From Parachlorella kessleri (lineage: Eukaryota; Chlorophyta; Trebouxiophyceae; Chlorellales; Chlorellaceae), in the NCBI GenBank assembly GCA_001598975.1, contig BBXU01000379.1, positions 1-17,027 on the forward strand: a DNA stretch of 17,027 nt. The letters run 5' to 3'. The notes under the pieces are model-generated. The model worked only from the letters and a program-made list of their open reading frames with translations, made no database searches and was not told where the DNA came from. Made by a program: the position numbers and the translations under genes. This document shows, one piece after another, positions 9,434-17,027 of this stretch (positions are counted from its first letter, which is position 1; each line of letters opens with the position of its first letter).

Positions 9434-11310
9434 TATGTAATATTGAGAGTGACCTTAGAAGCAATAAGGATGGGACGAGAGCGCTGACGCAGCGGCTGGC
9501 CCTGGCCAAAGCGTGATGGACAGTCTCAAGGCTCAGCTGTTCTGCAAGGGATCTGCTGTGCCGACCGGCGTGAACAAGAGAGCGCAGTGGGCAGGGACAG
9601 GTGGCCTTGCACTGCCCACATTCCCCTGCCAGGCCCGCCCAAGGCCAGTGGCTGCGCGCCTCAATGCCCAGGAACCAGTAGCACCAAGCTCCCTGCGGGA
9701 CTTGGTTTGCAACTTCCGACCAGCAACTTGCTGTTGCAACGGCAGGGCCCTCCTCAAATGACCCCTTCCCTCCACTAGTACGCCCACGCAACAGGCCCTC
9801 CTGCAGCTTTGAGCTTTTATATAGGCAGCAGCGGCAACACGTCGGGCGCCAGAAGTAACACGCTGCTCGTCCAGAGCTGGTGGTGTTGCCATTGCTGAAG
9901 CCGGAAGGTTGTTGTTGCCTGAGCTCTAGGATGGTGGCGAAGGCTGTGTCAGGAAGGTACTGCCCCCGACACACTAACGGCCAAGACTGCTACCGGCCTT
10001 GCCGCTGCAGCGTCAGCAGCTACTGCTCTTGAGGTCCAGCCCCGGCGACCACGCTTGTTGCCACTTAGCCTGCATTCTTTGTGCTACCTTTCCAGCGCTC
10101 CACAGGCGCTGGTGCGCACCCCTGAAAGGTGACGTCTCAGGTGTAGCAACTACAACTGGCCTTTAAGCGGTGGACAGCAGATAAGTATAGCAACCACGTC
10201 TTCAACCTACACTAAGCTTTGCACTGTGCAGCATTCCTGCTGACAGAGGAGTTGCGTGAGGTCAGCTCGACATTAACCCCTACCTGCTGCCCAAGGTCAG
10301 TTGCACCTCCGGCATCTCTACAGATAAACAGTCAGACACATATTACCCAGAGCTTTGCAGAAGTGATCAGTGAACTAACCCGGTAACAGATTGCCGCCGG
10401 CGCCCAGAAGACCAACCTTCCAAGCGTTCCCTTAGCGTTCCGAGGAATTGCACTGTATTTTACCATCACCACCATTAAAACTGCACTGTAGCATGTAGCT
10501 GTAGTGTGGAGGTTATGCTACATGTTCTGCAGTCTGGCTGCGGAAGACTGCTTCACCGTTGGGGTTCTCACGCGCAACTGATCAAGGGGAGCCAACGAAA
10601 GAAGTTACCTGCCACAGGTAGCTGTGATGGAGCGCATCTTCGGTCCTAGCGGTTGTGTGGCTAGGGACGTTGTGGCAGTCCCCCCAGACCTCTATTTGGT
10701 GCCCTCCACTGTAAGTGATCGACCTGGTTGCAGGCAGGAAGCTGTTGCACGACAGAACTTCGGAAATTACGCCCATGTCGGCAGCCCAACAGGCGCTGCT
10801 GACGGGGCAGGAAGATGCGTATGATGGGCTTATATTAGACCCAGCCACCTTGCCGGCCACTCCCGCCGAGTTTGCTGAGATGCTACCTACCGCTCTGCAA
10901 GTGAGTGCCTGCGCTACACCAGGGTCCACTTTGATCCCAATGCGTGCTTGGGGCTTGGTGCGCAGAGTTGCCGGGTGGCAAATTATAGGAGCTGGCGTGT
11001 GAGAGTCAGGCTGCCGTGGTTGTGAACCAGGTCACTGTCGTCCTGCAGAGTTGGCGGGACAATGGCTACAGGGGTATCTGGCTCCAGATGCCGCAGAGCA
11101 AGGCCCACTTTGTGGGGCACGCAGTTGATGCCGGCTTTGAGTTCCACCATGCCGAGAAGGTACTGGGTGTTGTCTCAGCGCCTGCCTGCTGCCGATGCAT
11201 CACTGGCTGAGCTTTGACTGATACCCGCTGCTGCCTAGCTGGAAAGGCAGCCACTCTGCTGGGCCTATGTTGTCTGGTCTGCTGCACCTCTCGGGCTGCT
11301 TTGATGATAC
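9434..11310 (+). repeat. Segmental duplication, intact copy of 206-1850
   Basis: This is the parent-like member of the duplicated block. It holds the upstream region of the Nudix gene, coding exons 1 and 2, intron 1 and the first part of intron 2. It keeps the open frame that the copy at 206-1850 has lost. Confidence 0.85.
9816..9825 (+). promoter_or_regulatory. Possible TATA box for the Nudix gene
   Basis: The sequence tttatatagg stands out in GC-rich upstream DNA about 950 nt before the chosen ATG. The matching place in the decayed copy (around 563) reads taattcggtaaagg, so the TATA-like core is not kept there. If it is real, the gene has a long or spliced 5' leader. This is a weak call resting on one short motif. 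Confidence 0.25.
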
Positions 11311-13797
11311 TTGCGGTTACCGCTGGTACACTCAGTGCCTACTGTGCAGATGCTCACTTTTGCGACAACGTGATTGCCATGGCAAGTCTTGTTTGGGTCT
11401 TTGCCACTGCAGGACTATGTCATGCTGACACAATGGCTGCCTGGGGGGGAGAACAAGCTGCCCCCCAATGCATCACACCAGGTCCGGGCATCGGTAATTG
11501 TTGCCTTCAGGTCGGCTAGGAACATGCTCCCCCATCACGCCTGAGGTTGTTCACCCTGCTGCTGCTGCTGCTTCACTTCTTACTGGCACCAGAGCCCTGC
11601 CCTCAGAAATTTATGCATTCGGTGCTGCATTTCCAGCGAGGCAGTATGATGTGCCATGAAGTCTTGTGGGAGGGTGGGGAGAGGGGAGGGGAATGAACCG
11701 TTCACCTGTGGATTAATTAGCTCTCAAGTTGGATGGTTGGCTGATCAGAGCTCGAAGGACGACAGCAGAATACTTGACTGCCAGCGCTGCTAGGGCCCAT
11801 CAACCCACTGGCCTAGCCTGGCCGCTTCCAGGTTGGTGTGGGCGCGTTTGTGATGAATGAGCGGCGAGAGGTGCTGGTGGTCCAAGAGAAGCTGGGGCCG
11901 CTGAGGGGCAAGAACGTGTGGAAGATGCCCACAGGGCTGGTCCAGGTACGAGGGGCGCTTCTCCCTACTGCTGGTGGGCTGTTGGTGGGGGCGCGGTGGC
12001 GGTGGTGGTGCTGTTCCGCTCTTTGGGGGAAGGTCGTTGGTTTGCGTTTGCTTCCTGTCGCTCTCGCTGTGCGGCACGTTGCGCCCGGTACTGCCCAGCA
12101 AGCAACGTGGCAAGCAGCCATTGTCCGTGGCCTGTTCCCATGGGTACGCGGCGCCTGTACATGCTTGCACAGGCGCGTGCGCATGTGGTGACCCGCGCCT
12201 GGACCGGGCCCGCCCCGCTGACTTACGAGCCCCGTGGGGAGTGCTTTCCCGGTTAGATCCTGTGGCTGCGGTGGTGTGCAGGCGGGCGAGGACATCAGCG
12301 CTGCTGCAGAGCGAGAGGTGCTGGAAGAGACTGGCGTGCGAGCAAGGTCAGCCCAGGTCAGCAGGAGGCCCTGCTGAGGTGTGCTGGCTTGTGACACGCC
12401 CTGCTGGGCTAGGCTGGCTTGCACATGCCTTCCAGTTGCGCTGGGCAACTGGCGGGGGGTATGTGACAGTTGTACCCCTGAACCATTGTGTTTTAAGATT
12501 ATATGGGAGGGCACACCATGGTGGCCAGCTTGTTGTAGCGCAAAATCTCTCCCTCTGCTGCTCAGCTTATCTATGTAGTCGCCCCTTGCCCTCTGCCCCC
12601 ACGGGTACTTCTTGTGACATGGTGTGACATTTGTCCTCATGGGGTGCAGGTTTGACTCCGTGCTTGCCATGAGGCAGGCTCACGGCTTTGCATTTGGAAA
12701 GTCTGACTTCTTCTTTGTGGTCGCCCTTCGGCCGCAGCCGGGGCAACAGGTCAGTCCCCTTGGCTCCAGCCAAATAGACGGGCGCCATTCCTAGCATGGG
12801 AGCAGCAGTAGTTGTGGCAGCTGAGCAGCGTTGGAAATCTGTAGTGTTCGGTTAAGCGAGAAGCTGCAGGTGTAGGGCAGTTGCTAGCTTGGTTGTTATT
12901 CTCTGTGCCACGTATGCGAGAAGCCACGCAGTTGTAATTGGGCATGCTGTAAAGTGCCCCACGCATGATGTGTGCAGGAGCTAACAGTCCAAGAGGATGA
13001 ACTGGTAGGAGCCCAGTGGATGCCTTTAGAAGAGTATGTGGACATGCCGTTCACGCAGTCCAGGTGAGCCTGCAACGCATCTTGCATTAAGCGCACAGCC
13101 CCCTGCCAGCATGTTCTTTCCAGGGGGCCCTATGCTCGGCTCGGAAGGTGCTTGGGGACAGGGAGAGGTGTTCTGCGCCAGCGATGCATTGCCGGCTAAG
13201 CATTGGATGCCAACAAGGTGGAGCAGAGCAGGCAGCGTGTGGATTGCTGTAAGTGTCCCCAGCCTGCTTGGACGGTACTCTACAATGGCCTGACTCTTTT
13301 CCGCCCAGCAGGCCCCTGCTGCGCAAGATTGCGGAGAAGTGCCTGGCCTATGCAAACGGCACATATTCCGGTAAGGATCACACACAGGCTCATGCAGGCA
13401 CAGGCACATGGATAAGCGTCACTTGTAAGCCGGCTGTGACATGATGTGAGAGAGCTGCGGAGGCGGGCTGGCGCTGCCCCATTTCAATGCACTGCACAGC
13501 AGCGTGTTTGCAGTCCTTCATCCAGTCATGGCATTTCTGATTTTGCCAATCCTGGTGTCATGATTGTTTCTCTCGCCACCAGTTCTACCTGCCTTGCCTA
13601 AGTTTGCCTTGGCCCGCCTCCTATCCTGCACTACGTCACCGCGCTCCCTTGCCTGTGCAGGACTGGTGGGGCGCAAGCTTGCCACCGGGTTCAGTGAACG
13701 GCAGGACCTGCTCCTGTTTGGAGAGGCAGCCAGCGACGGTGATGCCAACCCAGACGATCTGTGGATCGGGCTGTCAGACGAGAGGACTGGGGCTTAG
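10775..13797 (+). CDS. Nudix hydrolase (plant NUDT2/6/7, animal NUDT6 type)
   Basis: Nine exons join in frame to 288 aa: 10775-10900, 11049-11159, 11413-11481, 11832-11945, 12282-12346, 12650-12749, 12978-13063, 13312-13370, 13661-13797. Residues 1-100 match the pre-Nudix domain of this family (LLTGQEDAYDG; SWRDNGYRGIW; GFEFHHAEK; LTQWLP; NASHQ). Residues 103-240 form the Nudix fold (VGVGAFVMN, VWKMPTG). The Nudix box at 137-159 fits GX5EX7REUXEEXGU exactly, with Glu143, Arg151, Glu152, Glu155, Glu156 and Gly158 in place, so the metal-binding helix is intact. FGKSDFFFV and WMPLEEYV are also typical. Plant relatives hydrolyse ADP-ribose and NADH, so a nucleotide-sugar or dinucleotide pyrophosphatase is likely; the substrate is inferred. 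Length suits the family. The ATG at 10775 is the first in its frame. An upstream coding exon is possible, because a frame stays open before it, and a transit peptide cannot be excluded. The 5' part is duplicated at 206-1850. Confidence 0.92.
13303..13314 (+). other. Tandem (NAGNAG) splice acceptor of exon 8
   Basis: The acceptor before Nudix exon 8 reads cccagcag|gccc, with two AGs three bases apart. Use of the second gives ..QSRPLLRK; use of the first inserts one Ser. Both keep frame. Confidence 0.5.
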
Positions 13798-14938
13798 CGT
13801 GGTCAAATGCCTGATAAGGCAAGAGCGTCGCTAGGCGTCTGCTCCAAACTTTAGCCTGCCCCGCAGCCACTGCCGACCTGGACAGCCCTTCAAGCTGCCC
13901 CGGCGGCGCCCTACAGTCATGGGATGAGTGTCCATGGGGTCCTGGCGAGGGCGCCACATTTCACCACAAGCCCCTGGCCGGTGTGCAGGTGCACCTGTTT
14001 ACGCTTAGCGACGACTGTTCTCTGGGCTCTGGGCGTATGTCTTTCAGCTGCGCCTACTCTGGTTGGCTGTCTGGAAGTGATCGCTGTTGGTAAGGGCCCT
14101 GCACTGGTAATATCACCATTAGGTAAGTACTTTGACAGTCACCATGAGGGCATGAGGTACGCTACCTGGTGAGCAGTGGAGGTTCGCACCCCCGCTCTTG
14201 TGACGCCCTTCTCCTAAGGGTACCTGTGTCTTGAGGTTATCTGACAGTGTGATAGGTTGGCAACCTGAGGGCAGTTGCTGTAGAAGTTGTCAGTTGTGAC
14301 TGCCGGTACTGACGGTGGATTTCAACAACAGTGCTTTTTTGGACTTTATAGGGGACTATGTGCAGCAGGAATCGAACTGCTGGAAATGTTGCTGCACAGG
14401 CTTGCCTTGCCTGGGGAAGCCCACCTAGCTGCGTGGTATGGGTGGTATGGACAGTACCGATATGTCATGGCAAACCATCGACTTTGCTAGCCACGTCTGC
14501 ACTGTATGACTCCAGATAGAATTTGTGAGAGGCCGTGCAGCGCGCTGTTGAGAGCTTGGGTTGCCAGGTTCGTGTTCAGGTTCGTCTTTCAAGCTGAGGT
14601 GAGAAGGTTCAGTACCATTTGTCGTTGAGGTGAAGCTGGTACCGCAACCCCGCTGTGGCATGAATCAAGCCCACCAGGTGCGCGCATTCCCCGGCCAAAC
14701 AGTGAGTCTGTCCTTTCCAAACTGCAGAACTCGGCGCACGGCAGTCACGTGCAGAAGCCGCAGGAGCTGCCGGGGCGTCTTGCTTAGGAGCGGAACGCGG
14801 TGGTGATTCGTGCCCGGTGTGGCTCTCTACTCGTAGGTGAGCGTCAGCAATAGAGACATCCTATGTTTTCGAAAGCTGTCCACGCGGCCGAGAGCAAGAG
14901 GTGCACCTCGACCACCTGGACAGGACCCCGCTGAAGTG
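13798..14938. other. Nudix 3' flank and intergenic region
   Basis: No gene is supported. It contains a 9-bp perfect inverted repeat (tgtgcagca at 14359-14367 with tgctgcaca at 14390-14398), which could form a hairpin with a 22-nt loop, and short direct repeats of caggttcgt near 14565-14585. No TGTAA polyadenylation motif was found here, so the end of the Nudix transcript is unknown. Confidence 0.5.
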
Positions 14939-14939
14939 T

Positions 14940-14947
14940 TATAAAGG
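14940..14947 (+). promoter_or_regulatory. TATA box of the second secreted-protein gene
   Basis: The consensus-like tataaagg lies about 630 nt before the ATG at 15572. From the expected start of transcription (about 14970) to the leader splice donor at 15224 there is no ATG at all, as expected of a 5' untranslated leader. Confidence 0.55.
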
Positions 14948-14969
14948 GGCGCTTGGTCGCAGACAAGGC

Positions 14970-15223
14970 CGCGCTCCCGATATCTTGCAAGAGAAGTAGA
15001 ATTGAAGCAGCAAAGTGGCAGAAGGGAGCCCTCTGCAAACGGTTTGCACGCATACTACTCTGCCAGCCTTTCTGGTCACCTTGGAGTCAAGGCTGCAAAA
15101 ACCTGACGTCAAGCATAGGGTTGCCAGTTTGTTCAATCGGTGCTATACCTCTTGCTTGTGTCTTGTTGCAGACGAGTTTCAGGCCTCTTACTTTTGCGGC
15201 AGCTGTGTGTCAAAGAGCCCCAG
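14970..15223 (+). other. Probable 5' untranslated leader exon
   Basis: This is an ATG-free stretch between a TATA box and a good donor (ccccag|gtaagc at 15224). The matching acceptor (cccctgcag, ending 15566) lies five bases before the ATG of the secreted-protein gene. The leader may itself be split: an acceptor-like ttgttgcag ends at 15171. The first secreted-protein gene also has a splice acceptor immediately before its ATG, so leader introns seem to be shared by the two paralogs. Confidence 0.5.
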
Positions 15224-15365
15224 GTAAGCTGACAGCTTGCGCGTGGGGGTCTGCATAGTGAGCGCAGGTGGGGGCGGTGCTGTTGTTAAGTAAGCGTGTT
15301 TGGAAGAGAATACCCAGGGCAGGCTGTGATAAGCAGCGCTTGAGCTAGTGCGTATTGCCGACTGA

Positions 15366-15387
15366 GCGTAAGCAAGCTTGCTTACGC
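15366..15387. repeat. 22-bp perfect palindrome in the leader intron
   Basis: The left arm gcgtaagcaag (15366-15376) is followed with no spacer by its exact reverse complement, cttgcttacgc (15377-15387). It sits inside the proposed leader intron (15224-15566), where it could be a dimeric protein-binding site or only a chance palindrome. Confidence 0.8.
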
Positions 15388-15571
15388 CTTACCCTAAGGC
15401 CAGGGGAGGGGCTGCTGGCTGTGAGGTGATCCGCCGCCCTATGCAGAGTGTTGCCCACCATGGTAGCACATTTCGCGATACACTGCTTTGTGCGCGTGAG
15501 TCTTGGCAGTGTTATGCAGCTCACAGGCACAGCCTTCATGTCGAGGGTGTGGTTTCACCCCTGCAGGCTAC

Positions 15572-17027
15572 ATGGGACTGTCAGCCAAGCCATGGGTGGT
15601 GCTAGTTGTGCTCATGTGCCTGTGGAGCATAACGATGGCTCAGGACGTGTCAACGGATCCTACCGCGGCTGTTGATCCTAATGCCGCTGTTGATCCTACA
15701 GCGGCTGTTGATCCTTCGGCTCAGGCTATCACGGCAGACGTTGCGCCTGTCAATGCTGCTGTCGGTATGTAGGTTGGACAGGCTGGCCGCTGCAGTTGGA
15801 TATCCTGAGGCATAACTTGCCTTCGCTGTGATGCAGTTTCAGGGGGGCAGCGCTGGCTGCTGCTGCAAATCATCAGGGGGCAGAGTGGGTTATGGCACCC
15901 GGCCTCCCCGCTTCAACTACAGAGGTCACAAGGGGAATTCCCAGCTGGGGAGCGCGCGTTGTGGGCTCTGGCATGCTTGTAAGCGGCAGTGAGTAAGGTC
16001 CAAGGCTGCGGTCTGACTCACACTACTACTACCTTCCCCGTTGCAGCCCCTCAGGATACCGGGGAGGACAGCCCGGACGCCGAGGACAACCTCCCCCCGC
16101 TGCCACCTCCAGCACTCACTGCGTGCCCCACGGGAGCCACCTGTCCCGCCTGCTATCAAGCCACGTGGACCTGCTCCACTGGGGCACCCGTGGATCCAGT
16201 CGGCAACCCAAAGTTCACGTGCCCCGGGGGCTACTTCTCCCGCGCCCTGGTTTCCGTCAGCTGCCCATGCTACTACACGCCTGCTGTGTGCGTCATGACT
16301 AATCCGACCAAAAAGGTGAAGGCCAAGAACCTGGACAAGCTGCCGCCGACTTCCCGAAAGTGCCAAACACCGGGGTACATTGTTGGAAACGGGTGCACTG
16401 GTGTGGGTGGAGGTAAGCGGGAAGGCCCTCTCGGGATGGCTAGACATGTATCCACTACTCGTAGTCCAATAGTGCGTGCCTTGTTCCTGCAATTTTGTGA
16501 CCAAACTTGGGAAGGCAGACTGCTTTATTACAGTTTTGTACTTGGTTTGTGGTCCTCATTTTGGCGGTAACTGTGCGGAGTCTATGCCACCGCCATGCCG
16601 CTCAGCACAGCACAGCCTGCCTGGCCAGCATCAGGTGCTCGCCCGCCTCAGCCCACCATGCTTGTTGAGATCATGCTCGTGGGTGGCTGTTTGCTGTGCA
16701 GGATCGGACCCAATCATCACCGGCTTCGATGACCGCAAGTGAGTGTTGGTTTGTGTTGACTGCATGTCGACCTGTGTTTGCTGGCTGACTCCTGCGCAAA
16801 AGGCATGCTGTGCAAGCAATGCGGCCGGTCAACTCCCCGAGTGCCTCCTTGGCCTGCTTGTGTGCAAGTAGTACCACGAAGAGGGCTCTTGCTGTGCTGT
16901 GGATTGCTGAAGACACTCTGCCCGCTTGACGTGCAGGTTCCATTTCAATGAGGTTGGCAACTTCACGCTCCTCTCTGACGGGGAAGGGTACATGGTGCGT
17001 ATACACCCTTCCCCCCAACCGCCACCC
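15572..17027 (+). CDS. Secreted ten-cysteine protein with root-cap/VWD-like domain (paralog 2), 3'-partial
   Basis: Exons in the window: 15572-15764, 16047-16412, 16702-16738, 16937-16994, giving 218 residues; the rest lies beyond the right edge. The start opens a signal peptide (GLSAKPWVVLVVLMCLW..TMA). A short repeat region (three AAVDP units, residues about 31-48) and an acidic, proline-rich linker (EDSPDAEDNLPPLPPP) follow. A ten-cysteine module comes next (CPTGATCPAC, TWTC, GYF, SCPCYY, VC, KC, GC). The domain start GSDPIITGFD, KFHFNEVGN and LLSDGEGY matches the first paralog closely. The four exons have the same phases as in that gene (1, 1, 2, 0), and exon 4 has the same length (58 nt). 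An NFT glycosylation site is present. It is probably an extracellular or wall protein of unknown function. Its N-terminal linker differs from its paralog, so the cysteine and VWD-like parts are the conserved core. Confidence 0.8.
15662..15715 (+). repeat. Three 18-bp coding repeats (AAVDP)
   Basis: Units 15662-15679, 15680-15697 and 15698-15715 each encode (T/N)AAVDP, just after the signal peptide. A partial unit (TDP) precedes them. The paralog at 4443 has no such repeat, so it is a recent, slippage-prone expansion in a linker. Confidence 0.85.

Noticed and set aside
9414..9974. Minus-strand open frame of 186 codons in the duplicated block, with a shorter counterpart at 147-645
   Set aside because: Both copies have an open frame only because the DNA is duplicated. 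The frames diverge with indels and premature breaks, and neither has recognisable domains.
11974..12627. Plus-strand open frame of 217 codons
   Set aside because: It lies mostly in introns 4 and 5 of the Nudix gene in another frame and its translation is Gly/Arg/Cys-rich without motifs.
11813..12670. Minus-strand open frame of 285 codons opposite the Nudix gene
   Set aside because: It runs across exons and introns of the well-supported plus-strand gene, has no splice context or family motif, and reads as low-complexity Pro/Arg/Thr-rich sequence typical of the antisense of GC-rich coding DNA.
14353..14400. tRNA-like T-arm on the minus strand (gttcgattcctgc)
   Set aside because: No matching acceptor stem, D arm or anticodon arm can be built around it. 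It is better read as part of a small inverted repeat.
14953..15258. Open frame upstream of the second secreted gene that would splice in phase to its ATG
   Set aside because: It contains no ATG, and its start would lie only a few bases from the TATA box. It is better explained as an untranslated leader.
15926..16504. Minus-strand open frame of 192 codons opposite the second secreted gene
   Set aside because: It is the antisense shadow of exon 2, whose sense strand gives a clear cysteine-rich protein with correct splice phases.

Overview
This window looks like nuclear DNA of a GC-rich, intron-dense green alga. A trebouxiophyte of the Coccomyxa/Chlorella kind is my best guess, from gene style only. 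The coding sequence is cut into many short exons of about 30-390 nt with clean GT-AG introns (donors such as gtgagt, gtaagc, gtaggt; acceptors mostly ..tgcag). Splice phases join into proteins with recognisable eukaryotic families. I see no bacterial operons, Shine-Dalgarno sites, CRISPR, rRNA or convincing tRNA. Nearly all long uninterrupted reading frames are accidental readings through introns or of the opposite strand.

Layout. (1) 1-62 is a CA/CAC simple repeat. (2) 206-1850 is a decayed partial copy of the 5' part of a Nudix hydrolase gene whose intact version starts near 9434. The copy ends at an AT-rich patch (1857-1925). (3) About 1926-4440 has no intact gene. On the minus strand at 2856-3538 lies a decaying reading frame with one internal stop that resembles a PCIF1-type methyltransferase domain, as found in some algal repeat-associated proteins (tentative). 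(4) 4443-8594, plus strand, is a multi-exon gene for a secreted, cysteine-rich protein with a domain like plant root-cap proteins and the von Willebrand type D (VWD) fold; its end contains either a 47-nt intron or a frameshift. (5) 8595-9433 is 3' flank. (6) 9434-11310 is the intact copy of the duplicated block. (7) 10775-13797 is a nine-exon Nudix hydrolase gene (288 aa) of the plant NUDT2/6/7 and animal NUDT6 type, with a perfect Nudix box. (8) 13798-14938 is non-coding as far as I can see. (9) A TATA box at 14940, an ATG-free leader and a leader intron with a 22-bp perfect palindrome precede a second secreted cysteine-rich gene (15572 to beyond the right edge). This gene is a paralog of the one at 4443, with the same ten-cysteine pattern and the same intron phases.

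The three main genes all run rightward. The two secreted proteins flank the Nudix gene and probably act outside the cell (wall or matrix). The Nudix enzyme probably acts on nucleoside-diphosphate derivatives such as ADP-ribose or NADH inside the cell. I see no evidence that they form one pathway. The most interesting points are the secreted two-gene family with its paired ten-cysteine plus VWD-like architecture, the partial duplication that produced a Nudix pseudogene, and the ambiguous 3' end of the first secreted gene.
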